DNA of 55,696 nt, from NCBI GenBank assembly GCA_002395775.1, contig DGUV01000056.1, positions 1 through 55,696 of the forward strand, given 5' to 3'. Below the pieces are notes generated by a model that saw only the letters and a program-made list of their open reading frames with translations, searched no databases and was not told the DNA's origin. Made by a program: the position numbers and the translations under genes. Below are positions 14,873 through 24,674 of the stretch, in pieces (the stretch's first letter is position 1; every line of letters begins with the position of its first letter). This stretch comes from Prevotellaceae bacterium UBA4301 (GTDB taxonomy: Bacteria; Bacteroidota; Bacteroidia; Bacteroidales; Bacteroidaceae).

Positions 14873-17650
14873 TTATTTTCCTAATATAAGGTTGACGAGG
14901 GCGGTGACGTCAGCGATGGTGATGGATGAGTCTTGGTTGACATCGGCCGCGCGATGGTCATAGGCATAGGGCTTGGTGCTGTCCTTGCCCAGTATGATGT
15001 TTACGAGGGCGGTGACGTCGGCAATGGTGATGGAGCCATCGCGGTTGATGTCACCTAAGGTGTAGGCCGGACCAAGGTAGAGAAGACGGAAATTGTCGAA
15101 CACGGTCCAATCGCGGTCTACGGGTGTGGTCTTTCTCACTCCCACGCGCAAGTTCCCGTTTTCCACGGTGAAGCGAAGGACGCCAGAGGCATAGAGGCCT
15201 TTGTGGATGTATTGCGATGCCTCGCTTTGTCCGTTCGGTACATATCCGAATGTCGTCTCTTTACCTGTCTCTCCGCATTCTCCTGCTCCCTCGAAAATGC
15301 TGGGCAAAGCGAGCCCTTGGTCGTTGGCATAGAGCAAGGCATTGAGAGCCTCGGCTCCGTTTTGACGGGCTTCTGCGGCTATGGTTGCTCCGTCCCCGCC
15401 ATATCGGTAGAAACCTTGGCACGAAAGCTTGTAAATGCCGTCAGGGGCATCTCCTATAACCTGATAGACGTCAAAGGTGCAGTTGTATTTCTCTCCGTTC
15501 AGGTCGCCCCAGTCCGATTGGGCATAGCCTCCTCGTGTGGGACTTCCCTGCCATTGGGATATGCGGGCATCGTTGCGTCCGAAGTTGGCTCCAGGCAGGA
15601 GGAATGTCGCATCGACGGGATGGTCCTCCGTGGCGCTGGCCATGCGCCTGATGAGGTTTCGGCGTGTGAGCAACAGCCATTTAGAGCGGTTGTTGGGCGT
15701 GGCTGACCTGGTAATCACGCCTCCTGCAGTCTGGGGTGCGGTCAGGAAGCCTTCGTCGTCGGAAATGGTATAGGCTTGTTGTCCATCGATGGTTCCATCC
15801 TCAGAAAATGTCCATTCGGATGAGTTGCTGTCACAGTAGAGATTGCTGCCTAAATAGTGTGCGGTACCTCCATTGCTGATGTTGGAATCCAATGTGTATT
15901 TCCCGTTGCCTGTCTCTGTCAGTATGAAATCGATGCCTGTTTCCGATGCGATGGAACGAGTGTCCCAACTGGCGCCGGCGCCAATGAAGAGGCCTGATTC
16001 GTCATTGTAGAGAAATACAGGTTCAGACGTCGCATATATCGTGCCGTCGAAGACGTTGGCTACACGCCAAATGTAGCTGTCGGCATTTGCCAATGTCCCG
16101 CTGTAGCTGTAGCTCAGGTCGCTGCCGTTGGTCTTGTCTTGTGGAGAAAGGGAGGTGAGCGTGTTCCATGTGGTAGATTCCTCATCTTTATATTGGATAA
16201 GAATCTCGTCTATCATGTCACCGTTCTTATCTTTCCAGCTGAGACTGATTTCGGTGTTGTTGGCCGTGTACTTTAAGGAATATGGAATGTTTATGACAAC
16301 CTTAGGTACATACGCATAAGTGCTCTTGTAGCCCAGGCCTCCATCGGTGGAGGCGTATGTCTTACCCAGTGTGGTGAGTCCGCCGTTGTAGATTTTGGCC
16401 TTCGATTCTGAGTTCCAGTAGAAGTAGCGCTCGACGTAGGCGGCATTGTTGAGTGTGTTGAGAATGTTGCTGGTGTTGCTGACAATCTGGCTGTCCGTGA
16501 CTCCACTGCCAAAGGCGCCATTGGAGTTCCATGACGCACCCCATAGCCATTCGGTGACCCAGATGGGACGTTTGTATTTGTCGTAGTATCCACTCAGAGA
16601 AGAGAACGACCCCGTCACCCAATAGCAATGCATGTCAAGGATATCGCAACGCCATCCGCGTTCGTCAATCTTATTCATGAACTCTTCTTGCCAGGCATAT
16701 CCTCCATCGTGCGAGGATGGCGAACAAAGCCGCATGCCAGTGCGCATGGCATTTTCCCAATAAGCAAGGACCTCATCGACTGTGGCGGGAGTGTCGTCGT
16801 TGGAGTTTGCTGGCTCGTTGTCTGTCTTCATCGTGCAGGCATATTCTGTATTTCCACATTCAGCTATCCCGGGCCAGTTCTTGTGAATTTTGTGAGGAAT
16901 CCATTCGACATCAGGTAGGCGATTTCCACCGACGTTGTAGGTGTAGCATCCCTGTACGTTTAACGAATCGCAAATGGCAGCATCCGTGTTGTTAGCAATG
17001 CCCGACTTTCCGAAGTTGTACCACTGGAAGAGCCGGTATGACGAAACTTTCCCTGCAAGCACGGCGGGTAGGTCCATTTCCAGGTCCTCGGTGTCGGCCA
17101 CGAAACACCGGCTGTAGCCATAGCCCGATGTGCCGGTGGCAAAGGTTACCATGTAGCCGCGTTTCAGCTTAAACGAACGAATGTCGTTGAGCAGGTTCTC
17201 GACGGTAAGCGTCTTCATGTATCCTCCCTCACTGCCCGTGCTGTAGGCTTTGCATGAGGAACCCGAGAAACCCGTGCCCGAGTAACAGGTGAGAGGTGAG
17301 AGGCTGGAGGAGTAGGGGAGAACGATGGCTCCTTTGTTGTACATCTTCACCTGGCAATTGGTACCGTTGACCGCGGTTGTCCCATTGATCTTGATGTGGC
17401 TGAGCCATGTGCTGATGACCACCGAGGGCTTCACGGCCTTGAAGATGACCACCGAATGCTCCATGGCGCTGGCAGGAATGTTTAGACTTCCACTGGAGGA
17501 GAATATGGAGGCACTGCGCGAGAGAATGTAGTCGGTGTTTGCGCCGACATTCACTTGGGAGGTGATTTGTGTCGAACGGGTGGTCTGTGTGTTGGAAGCA
17601 CAGAGCAATGATGATACTAAAAGGAGGAGTAATAGCAGATTGGTTCTCAT
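14873..17650 (-). CDS. Secreted GH128-like glycoside hydrolase with two dockerin repeats
   Basis: After a signal peptide (1-18), residues ~150-430 read as the asl1/GH128-type glycosidase core. The likely acid/base is E in KTDNEPAN, followed by LDMHCYW, and the nucleophile is E in PIWVTEWLWG. GH128 enzymes cut beta-1,3-glucan; the substrate here is only inferred. Then come a fibronectin-III-like segment (~445-545), a ricin-like region (~550-680), a carbohydrate-binding-like module (~690-865, ending DWTVFDNFRLLYLG) homologous to the N-terminus of the CotH protein, and two dockerin-like repeats (GDINRDGSITIADV, ADVNQDSSITIADV). It lies 27 bp behind the PL26-like gene, so the two share an operon. 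About 146 bp separate it from the FadL gene. Confidence 0.75.
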   Translation of the reverse strand: MRTNLLLLLLLVSSLLCASNTQTTRSTQITSQVNVGANTDYILSRSASIFSSSGSLNIPASAMEHSVVIFKAVKPSVVISTWLSHIKINGTTAVNGTNCQVKMYNKGAIVLPYSSSLSPLTCYSGTGFSGSSCKAYSTGSEGGYMKTLTVENLLNDIRSFKLKRGYMVTFATGTSGYGYSRCFVADTEDLEMDLPAVLAGKVSSYRLFQWYNFGKSGIANNTDAAICDSLNVQGCYTYNVGGNRLPDVEWIPHKIHKNWPGIAECGNTEYACTMKTDNEPANSNDDTPATVDEVLAYWENAMRTGMRLCSPSSHDGGYAWQEEFMNKIDERGWRCDILDMHCYWVTGSFSSLSGYYDKYKRPIWVTEWLWGASWNSNGAFGSGVTDSQIVSNTSNILNTLNNAAYVERYFYWNSESKAKIYNGGLTTLGKTYASTDGGLGYKSTYAYVPKVVINIPYSLKYTANNTEISLSWKDKNGDMIDEILIQYKDEESTTWNTLTSLSPQDKTNGSDLSYSYSGTLANADSYIWRVANVFDGTIYATSEPVFLYNDESGLFIGAGASWDTRSIASETGIDFILTETGNGKYTLDSNISNGGTAHYLGSNLYCDSNSSEWTFSEDGTIDGQQAYTISDDEGFLTAPQTAGGVITRSATPNNRSKWLLLTRRNLIRRMASATEDHPVDATFLLPGANFGRNDARISQWQGSPTRGGYAQSDWGDLNGEKYNCTFDVYQVIGDAPDGIYKLSCQGFYRYGGDGATIAAEARQNGAEALNALLYANDQGLALPSIFEGAGECGETGKETTFGYVPNGQSEASQYIHKGLYASGVLRFTVENGNLRVGVRKTTPVDRDWTVFDNFRLLYLGPAYTLGDINRDGSITIADVTALVNIILGKDSTKPYAYDHRAADVNQDSSITIADVTALVNLILGK

Positions 17651-17677
17651 TGTGTTATATATTCCTCGTTGGATTCC

Positions 17678-20266
17678 TTATTCAGGTATAACTTCTTGCA
17701 TAAAGATGGCTTCGAGACTCCAGAGGGCGCAGTCGTTTGTGCTGGTCTGCGGGCTTTCGTCCATGGGCTGAGGCACATCGTGACCTTCTATGTGATGCAG
17801 TTCGAAGGGGTAGTGCTGCAACTTGGTGCTGTAAGTCCACATGTCGCGCCAGGCCTCGGCGGCCATCTGCTTGTCCTGAAGTTTCCAGGCGGCATAGGCC
17901 TTAAGGCGGCTGACGCGGAAACTGTTTTTCGTCAGTTTCTCATAGTCGCGGCAATAGGTCAGCCAGGTTCGCTGCCAAGCCTTGTTGGGGAGCATCTCGT
18001 CCAGCTCGTGCTGAATCTCGAACCCTCCCATGATGGTGGTCAGGTGTTCGGTGTGGGTCATCGCTTTGTCACCCTCCCACGAGAGGATACCTGTAGCGGG
18101 GTCGTAGCCCAGCACGCCGGGGCCCGTGAATATTCCGTTAGGCAGACGGGTGATGCTCTTCATGCCGGCCTCAATCTTCTTTTTATATATAGGATTTCGG
18201 GTGCGTTCCCATTCCGTCATCCAATTGCCGGCATAGGCCAGCCAGTCGGGGCCCACGCGTAGGCGAGCAGGTGCCGTGCATGGATATTTTTCGCGTGGTA
18301 GTGCCAGGCGCATGGGGTCGATGGTGTAGAGTTTCTGATCGGCATCGCGCACCGCAGACATTAGGTCGCCCAAGCGTTCGTCGGCCGTCAGGTAGTACAT
18401 GAAACGGTTCCATGCGGCTTGGCTGATGCGGGCCTCCTTGGCACCACAGCCCCAGTGCGAGACATTGTGCCTGGTGCCCAGGCCAGCCATTTCGCCCAGA
18501 TGATAGACATCCACCTCCGAGGTGTGGCGCGTCATGGCCGTGGCCAGTTGCCAGAGGTCGGCGCGTCCCGTACGCAGGAAACTGTACCAGAGCCATGAGA
18601 CACTACCCAGTTCTGTGTTGTCCCAAGCAAAGCCACCCACGTCATATTTCCACGAATGGCGGGCGGGGTCGTATTGGTGCATGAAGTCGCCGTAATTCCA
18701 GAATCCATACCAGTGGTGCTGGTCCTGTGCAAGGAGGTAGTAGCGAAGGTATTCGTCTAAGAGGTTCTCCACCTTCTCGCGTTGAGGAGTGCTTTTGTCG
18801 GGAAGCGACCAGATGCCAAAGGCCCTGCGGTCGTGGAGATATTTGGGAGTAGGCAGGAGTACGGGTTCCTGGGCCAGTCTTTTGGCCTGACGGGCTATAG
18901 CTTCTTTCCCTGGATAGGATGAGGTGGGAATCAGTGTCATCGTTGTTGTGCGCGCAATGCCGTAAGGGGTGGACATCCCTTCCTGCACATCCTCGTAGGA
19001 GGCAATGAGGTCGTGGGCCACATTGTCGTAGTGGCGGAGGTCCATGGCTGGTGCGTCGGGGCTCCAGAGATAGGCTGTGAGCAGGGCTTTGTCGGTGGTT
19101 GCGCTGTCCACTTGCAGCGATGCGGGATAGCTTTGCCAGAAGTTCTTAAGGCAAACGCCCAGTCCGCCGCTGACATCTCCTACAAAGGCGTAGCCGGGAG
19201 CACGGTGGCCTGTCTGGGTCCCAATCCACGGATTGTTGGGGTGGGCGCGTTTAGTGATGCTGAAGCCCTGGTCGTTGGGTTGGCTCAAGCGGTAGGAACC
19301 CCACGAAGCCCAATGGTGCAGCAGGTCTTGTCCAGCTTGGTTGAAGGCCGTGGGCTCGGGTATGCGCTCGCCTGCCACCTGGCGCACTTCCCATTGCGGG
19401 TTGTTTTCAAGCATGCGGCGGCCCGAGAGAGGTTGCACGCTCTCTGCCCATACCCCCTGTCCCGTGGCAAAAGCAATGTGACGATTGTAGGCTTGTTCGC
19501 GCATAGGCACCCCGAAACGCACGCCCAGCGAACGGATAAAATCGTGATGCTGGTCACCGTCGAAAGTGAAGGAGTGAACCATCTTCACTTCGCTGCTGCC
19601 TTGATAGAAATAGAGGCGAACAGTGAAGGGGAGCCATTGACGCTGGGCATTGACATGGTGACCTCCAATATGGACCACCGTACGCACCTGTCCCTGTCGT
19701 TCGATGTAGGCAGTGTCGATGTGGCTCGTGAAGTCGTGGAATTGCAGATTGCCAATACCTTCCTGATAGGGCTTGTCCTGTGTAGTGCAGACGAGATGGA
19801 TGTGCTCGGCAATCTTGGTCCCATTGAGTACTAAACTATCCACCAATGCTTCTCCATGCGTGGGCATATAGGCTTGTAGGGACCCCGTAGAAACGACAAG
19901 TTGGTGGGTCCCGACTGGGCTTGAAGTAACAATAGACTGAAATGTATCCGACTTTTTAAAAACCAATGTGTTACTGTTCTCTGGAACTACTGATGCAACG
20001 GCTCCCCATTTGATGCTTCCGTCAGGCCAGTAGGCCAGTGGCCAGAAGTCGGTGGCGAGTTCGTTCCCGTCAGCCACAAGGGAGCCCATGGCCTTGTTTT
20101 TCATCTCCCCTTTTTCGAATGGGATGCCCAGCGTGACCGTTTGTGAGGTCGCCGGTGTATGGCCAACCCAATGGAGGGGGACCTCCTGGGCACAAATCGG
20201 AGATGAAACGCAAAATAGTGGATAGGAAAAGGCCAAGGCCAACCTTGCAAAACTATGGTTCTTCAT
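17678..20266 (-). CDS. PcRGLX/YetA-like exo-rhamnogalacturonan lyase (PL26-like)
   Basis: This 862-residue secreted protein has the overall pattern of PcRGLX/YetA-like proteins (PL26, exo-acting rhamnogalacturonan lyases). It has an N-terminal sandwich region (about 25-300, with VTLGIPFEKGEM and WPDGSIKWGAV), then an alpha/alpha-barrel (about 450-780) with YGFWNYGDFMHQYD, GGFAWDNTE and SWLWYSFLRTGR. A signal peptide precedes it (MKNHSFARLALAFSYPLFC...). ATG 20266 was chosen over the upstream open frame because it gives that signal peptide. It is the first gene of an operon with the GH128-like gene and is divergent from GH20. With the GH105 and DUF4861-like genes nearby, rhamnogalacturonan I is the likely target. 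Confidence 0.75.
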   Translation of the reverse strand: MKNHSFARLALAFSYPLFCVSSPICAQEVPLHWVGHTPATSQTVTLGIPFEKGEMKNKAMGSLVADGNELATDFWPLAYWPDGSIKWGAVASVVPENSNTLVFKKSDTFQSIVTSSPVGTHQLVVSTGSLQAYMPTHGEALVDSLVLNGTKIAEHIHLVCTTQDKPYQEGIGNLQFHDFTSHIDTAYIERQGQVRTVVHIGGHHVNAQRQWLPFTVRLYFYQGSSEVKMVHSFTFDGDQHHDFIRSLGVRFGVPMREQAYNRHIAFATGQGVWAESVQPLSGRRMLENNPQWEVRQVAGERIPEPTAFNQAGQDLLHHWASWGSYRLSQPNDQGFSITKRAHPNNPWIGTQTGHRAPGYAFVGDVSGGLGVCLKNFWQSYPASLQVDSATTDKALLTAYLWSPDAPAMDLRHYDNVAHDLIASYEDVQEGMSTPYGIARTTTMTLIPTSSYPGKEAIARQAKRLAQEPVLLPTPKYLHDRRAFGIWSLPDKSTPQREKVENLLDEYLRYYLLAQDQHHWYGFWNYGDFMHQYDPARHSWKYDVGGFAWDNTELGSVSWLWYSFLRTGRADLWQLATAMTRHTSEVDVYHLGEMAGLGTRHNVSHWGCGAKEARISQAAWNRFMYYLTADERLGDLMSAVRDADQKLYTIDPMRLALPREKYPCTAPARLRVGPDWLAYAGNWMTEWERTRNPIYKKKIEAGMKSITRLPNGIFTGPGVLGYDPATGILSWEGDKAMTHTEHLTTIMGGFEIQHELDEMLPNKAWQRTWLTYCRDYEKLTKNSFRVSRLKAYAAWKLQDKQMAAEAWRDMWTYSTKLQHYPFELHHIEGHDVPQPMDESPQTSTNDCALWSLEAIFMQEVIPE

Positions 20267-20289
20267 ATCAGTATGTGGGTTATATGGGG

Positions 20290-20297
20290 CAAAGTTA
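20290..20297 (-). promoter_or_regulatory. -7 box of the PL26-like operon
   Basis: TAACTTTG on the - strand, 24 bp before the start codon. No good -33 box is visible at the expected distance. It is back to back with the GH20 promoter, about 40 bp apart. Confidence 0.45.
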
Positions 20298-20317
20298 CGC
20301 ATTATTTTCCACATTTA

Positions 20318-20349
20318 TTTGGCATTTAGCGCACTAAATTGTATCTTTG
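20318..20349 (+). promoter_or_regulatory. Promoter of the GH20-led operon
   Basis: TTTG at 20318-20321 and TATCTTTG at 20342-20349 with 20-bp spacing is a near-ideal Bacteroidetes promoter. No terminator is evident from here to the end of thrC. Confidence 0.7.
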
Positions 20350-20387
20350 ACCCCAAATTATGCAATAACATAATGAATTTTGGTGTC

Positions 20388-23234
20388 ATGAAGCATATCC
20401 GTATTCTGTGCCTGACGCTCTTGCTATCGGTGATTGCCTCGGTTCAGGCTGGCATTGAGAACGTGTTGCCACAGCCCCAAAGTGCTGCCTACCTTGACGT
20501 GGCTTTGGAACCGTTGACGTTTACGGGCAAGTTTTCTTGTGACGAACTTCCCTCGCAGCGTGTGCAACGTGCTTTCTTAAATCTGACGGGGCAGGTGCTG
20601 ACCACCGAGACCGGTTCCCCACGGGTCACTATTGAACAGGTGTCGCAAATCGACGGAGCCTATGATTATGCCCTTGCCGGTTTTCCCAATGAATCCTATA
20701 ACCTGCGTGTCGAAGGTAAAGACATCCGCATACATGCCGTCACGGAGATGGGTGTCATCCGTGCTATTCAGACCTTGGCCCAAATGGCCGAGGATGGACC
20801 AGTTTCGCCTTGTGAGGTCACCGACTGGCCTGCCTTCAAACTCCGTGGCTGGATGCACGATGTAGGACGCAGTTTTATTTCGTTTGATGAGCTGAAGCAT
20901 CAGGTGCAGCTTATGGGACGTTTCAAGGTAAACACCTTCCATTGGCATCTGACTGAAAACCAGGCATGGCGATTCGAGGTAAAGCAATATCCCCAACTGA
21001 CTCAGGCCTCGAGCATGACGCGTTTCGTGGGCGACTACTACACTCAGGAGCAATGCCGCGAACTGATGGACCTGGCCGCGGACTATGGCATACAAATTAT
21101 CCCAGAAATTGACATGCCCGGCCACAGCCAAGCCTTCCAGCGTGCTATGGGGCACTCGATGCAGACCGACCAAGGCGTAGAGGAGCTGAAGCACATCTTG
21201 GATGAAGTGTGCGAAGTGTTTTCTGATGCTCCATATATCCATATCGGAGCCGATGAACAGCAAATCACCTATCCCAACTTCCTTCGCATCATCACCGACT
21301 ATCTCCACCAGAAAGGTATGCGCGTGGTGGTATGGAATCCCATCAGTGGAGTGACCATCACGTCCTCTACCGGTGCAGACATGACCCAGATGTGGAGCAC
21401 GGCAGGAAAGAAGATTACAGGTCTGCCCAATATTGATTGCCGATACAACTATATCAATCACTTTGATGTCTTTGCCGACCTCGTGGGCATCTACAAAAGC
21501 AACATTTACTATGCCCAGCAGGGTTCGCCAGAGGTTGCTGGTGAAATCACTGCCGTGTGGAACGACCGCTATGTCACCACCGAGGAAGGTATCATGCGGC
21601 AAAACAATGTCTATGCCAGCGTTCTGGCCTCTGCCGACCGAGCCTGGAAGGGTGGGGGACGACAATACATAGAGGTGGGAGGTACCACTCTGCCCTCGTC
21701 GGGCGACGAGTTTCAGGAGTTTCAGGATTGGGAACGTCGTTTCCTCTTTCATAAGGCCCATTCGCTCAAGGAAGAGCCCATACCTTATGTGCGTCAGACC
21801 AACGTCCGCTGGCAGGTGACCGATGCTTTCCCCAACGGAGGCAACTCTTCTATGCAATTTCCACCCGAGACCCAAGGCCTGCAGGACTCATACACCTACA
21901 ACGGGCAGACTTATGGAACAGGGCGTGCTACGGGGGCAGGCGTCTATTTGCGTCACACTTGGGGAACTACGGTGCCTGGCTATTACCAAAATCCCCAGCT
22001 CAACTCAACGGCATACGCCTGGACCTACGTCTATTCACCCATTGAGCAGGAGGCTGGAGCCCTCATCGAGTTCCAGAACTACGGCCGGTCAGAAAAGGAT
22101 TTGGCTCCAGCCAATGGGAAGTGGGACCGCAAGGGCTCTCGCATCTGGCTTAATGACAAGGAAATCACTGGCCCCACATGGACCAATGCGGGCAAGAGCA
22201 TCGACAACGAGGTCCCCCTTGGCAATGAGAACTTTACGGCTCGTGAACCAGTGCGTGTTCAACTGAAGCAAGGATGGAACAAGGTATTCCTGAAATTACC
22301 ATATGTCACGACCAATGGCGTACGACTGAACAAGTGGATGTTTACTTTCGTGTTGACAGATGTTGATGGTCGCGATGCTCTGGAGAGACTTGTCTATTCG
22401 CCTAAGCAGATGCTTGATGAAGTGGCAGAGACCCTTTCTGCCCGCATTGATGAGATACGTCACGACCTTGCCGAACGTCTGGGAACGGAACCGGGGTATC
22501 TGCCCGAGTCGTTGGCCGACGAACTGAGCGCGGTCATCAATGATATTGAGAGTACATTTGCCGATAGCATGACCCCAGACGAGCGTCAGGCTCAGCTCGA
22601 AAGACTAAATGCGGCCTACGATTCGTTTCTGGCCATTTGTAGTGCCACAGATGAGCGTGTGATGCCTCGCCTGAGTGATGAGCGCATGTCATATTGGTAC
22701 ACCCTCTCCACCCCCCTGCGCAATGGGCGATATGTCCAGAGCAATGGTGCGGGTAGTGGTCTGACGGGCGGGGCCAGTAGCTCGGCCACCAGTGCGATGT
22801 GGAAATTCACCCAGCGCACTGACGGTACATTCAATATTATTAATCGCAACGATGCCTCCTACATGTCACCAACGGCATCCAACAACACCCAGCTTAAGAC
22901 CTCAAAGGCCGCACCATCGCGTGGTTGGACATTGAAAGCCGCTGACACCATGGGGTACCTGATTGTTACTTCAGGCACTACCCAACTCAACCAAACCAAC
23001 CCCAGTTTGAACTATCAGATTTACAACTGGGGCTCGGGCACCAACACCTCAGACACGGGTTGCCAGTTTCTGATTCGTGAAGCCGACGTGACCGATGCCG
23101 TCGTGGCCCTGAAGATTGACGAAAGCCTTTCCTCCCCCGCTATCTACGATTTGCAAGGACGCCGGATGGGGCGTAGGCCGTGGCCTGGACGAGCTGCAAT
23201 TTATGTGACCGAAGGAAAGAAATACATAAAATAA
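20388..23234 (+). CDS. GH20 beta-N-acetylhexosaminidase
   Basis: This 948-residue secreted enzyme has a signal peptide (MKHIRILCLTLLLSVIASVQA), an N-terminal GH20b-like domain (25-145) and a GH20 catalytic barrel (about 150-460). LRGWMHDVGRSF, HWHLTEN and IIPEIDMPGH are present, and the catalytic pair is D289-E290 in HIGADEQQ. The family removes terminal beta-linked GlcNAc or GalNAc by substrate-assisted catalysis. After the barrel come a sandwich region, a helical linker and a ricin-like domain (about 770-900), then a short tail (AIYDLQGRRM, IYVTEGKKYIK) resembling a sorting signal. ATG 20388 gives the signal peptide; ATG 20373 is also possible. GH105 begins 9 bp downstream, so they share a transcript. 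Confidence 0.85.
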   Translation: MKHIRILCLTLLLSVIASVQAGIENVLPQPQSAAYLDVALEPLTFTGKFSCDELPSQRVQRAFLNLTGQVLTTETGSPRVTIEQVSQIDGAYDYALAGFPNESYNLRVEGKDIRIHAVTEMGVIRAIQTLAQMAEDGPVSPCEVTDWPAFKLRGWMHDVGRSFISFDELKHQVQLMGRFKVNTFHWHLTENQAWRFEVKQYPQLTQASSMTRFVGDYYTQEQCRELMDLAADYGIQIIPEIDMPGHSQAFQRAMGHSMQTDQGVEELKHILDEVCEVFSDAPYIHIGADEQQITYPNFLRIITDYLHQKGMRVVVWNPISGVTITSSTGADMTQMWSTAGKKITGLPNIDCRYNYINHFDVFADLVGIYKSNIYYAQQGSPEVAGEITAVWNDRYVTTEEGIMRQNNVYASVLASADRAWKGGGRQYIEVGGTTLPSSGDEFQEFQDWERRFLFHKAHSLKEEPIPYVRQTNVRWQVTDAFPNGGNSSMQFPPETQGLQDSYTYNGQTYGTGRATGAGVYLRHTWGTTVPGYYQNPQLNSTAYAWTYVYSPIEQEAGALIEFQNYGRSEKDLAPANGKWDRKGSRIWLNDKEITGPTWTNAGKSIDNEVPLGNENFTAREPVRVQLKQGWNKVFLKLPYVTTNGVRLNKWMFTFVLTDVDGRDALERLVYSPKQMLDEVAETLSARIDEIRHDLAERLGTEPGYLPESLADELSAVINDIESTFADSMTPDERQAQLERLNAAYDSFLAICSATDERVMPRLSDERMSYWYTLSTPLRNGRYVQSNGAGSGLTGGASSSATSAMWKFTQRTDGTFNIINRNDASYMSPTASNNTQLKTSKAAPSRGWTLKAADTMGYLIVTSGTTQLNQTNPSLNYQIYNWGSGTNTSDTGCQFLIREADVTDAVVALKIDESLSSPAIYDLQGRRMGRRPWPGRAAIYVTEGKKYIK

Positions 23235-23243
23235 AACAAAGAT

Positions 23244-24626
23244 ATGAAGACAAAAAACATGGCCCTTTTGTTGCTGGCATTGCTCACAGTACAGTGCACG
23301 AAGCAACAGAAAGCAGAGGAAGAAGTGAATGACATGACCACCCCCCTCCACTTGTTGAAACCCGACTATAAGATTCCCTATGGCGAGGTGGACAAGACGG
23401 ATGTGAAGAACGCGATTGAACGCATTTTTCAGTATGTCGATGCCCAGACCCCCCATGCCCTGAAGGAGGATGGTACGCTGGAGCGCGGAGCCTTCCGCAT
23501 CGGTTCTTATGAGTGGGGCATCACCTACCAGGCCCTGCTGGCCGCAGCCGAGGTTACGGGCGAACAGAAGTACAGCGACTATGTGAAGACTCGCTTTGAT
23601 TTCATTGCCGAGGTAGCACCGAAGTTCAGCGGACAGGAAAAGTGCGAGGATGCCCAGATGGAACAAATTCTCCATCCCCGTGCGCTTGACGATTGTGGAA
23701 CCATGTGCACGGCCATGATGAAATTTGAGAAAATGAGAAGTGGAGACAATGAGGTAATGAACAACCCCCTCTCAACTCTTATCGAAAACTATTTCCAGTT
23801 TGTGGAGAATGGCCAGTATCGTCTCCCCGACCGTACTTTTGCTCGCCATCGTCCACAGCGTAACACCATCTGGCTCGACGACATGTACATGGGCATTCCC
23901 ACTATTGCCTATCGCGGTGTCTATACGGGCGATGCCAAGTATTTCGACGAGGCCGCAACCATGTACAAGAATTTTGTGCAGCGCATGTGGGTGCCCGAGA
24001 AGGGAATCTATCGCCATGGTTATGTGGAGGGCCTGGCCGATCAGCCCACCTACCATTGGGCACGTGCCAATGGCTGGGCTTTGCTGACTACCGTCGAACT
24101 CCTTGATATATTGCCCGAAAGTCATCCCGACCGTCCTTTCATCCTCGAGCAGTTGCGCAAGCATGTCCGCGGATTGGCATCCTATCAGTCGAGCGAGGGC
24201 TTCTGGCATCAGTTGCTCGACCGCAGTGACTCGTATCTCGAGACCTCGGCAACGGCCATCTACACCTACTCCATAGCCCGCGCCATCAATCAGGGTTGGC
24301 TCGAAGGCATCACATACGGTCCTGTGGCTCAGCTCGGATGGAATGCCGTGGCCTCAAAGATTACTGAAGAGGGTCTCGTTGCAGGCACTTGTGTGGGTAC
24401 TGGCATGGCCTTCGACCCGGCGTTCTATTACTATCGTCCCGTAAGTGCTGCTGCAGCACACGGCTATGGACCTGCCATCTGGGCAGCAGCAGAGATGCTG
24501 CGTTTGCTTGACAACTGGCATCCGCGTACCAACGACTCGGGCCTGCACTACTATGAGCAGGAGCAGACCAATGAAAGCCCTCTCTTCTACCTGACGGAAG
24601 ATGGTAAGGGCGAAGCCGTGAAGTGA
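23244..24626 (+). CDS. GH105 unsaturated rhamnogalacturonyl hydrolase (lipoprotein)
   Basis: This 460-residue protein has the alpha6/alpha6-barrel pattern of GH105 (YteR-like), which removes the unsaturated galacturonyl residue left by rhamnogalacturonan lyases. The catalytic Asp is expected in WLDDMYMGIP (D212/D213); RANGWALL and GYGPAIWAAAEML also fit. The lipobox is LTVQC with C18, followed by KQQKAEEE, an acidic stretch like the export signal of surface lipoproteins. An odd insertion KMRSGDNEVMNN (about 163-174) is encoded by AAAATGAGAAGTGGAGA, a repeat also seen inside thrC. It sits between GH20 (9 bp) and the DUF4861-like gene (48 bp). With the PL26-like lyase it would complete a rhamnogalacturonan pathway. 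Confidence 0.85.
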   Translation: MKTKNMALLLLALLTVQCTKQQKAEEEVNDMTTPLHLLKPDYKIPYGEVDKTDVKNAIERIFQYVDAQTPHALKEDGTLERGAFRIGSYEWGITYQALLAAAEVTGEQKYSDYVKTRFDFIAEVAPKFSGQEKCEDAQMEQILHPRALDDCGTMCTAMMKFEKMRSGDNEVMNNPLSTLIENYFQFVENGQYRLPDRTFARHRPQRNTIWLDDMYMGIPTIAYRGVYTGDAKYFDEAATMYKNFVQRMWVPEKGIYRHGYVEGLADQPTYHWARANGWALLTTVELLDILPESHPDRPFILEQLRKHVRGLASYQSSEGFWHQLLDRSDSYLETSATAIYTYSIARAINQGWLEGITYGPVAQLGWNAVASKITEEGLVAGTCVGTGMAFDPAFYYYRPVSAAAAHGYGPAIWAAAEMLRLLDNWHPRTNDSGLHYYEQEQTNESPLFYLTEDGKGEAVK

Positions 24627-24674
24627 GGACCTCCCTATTGGCTATAGATGGTAAATAATTAATCGTAAAATGAT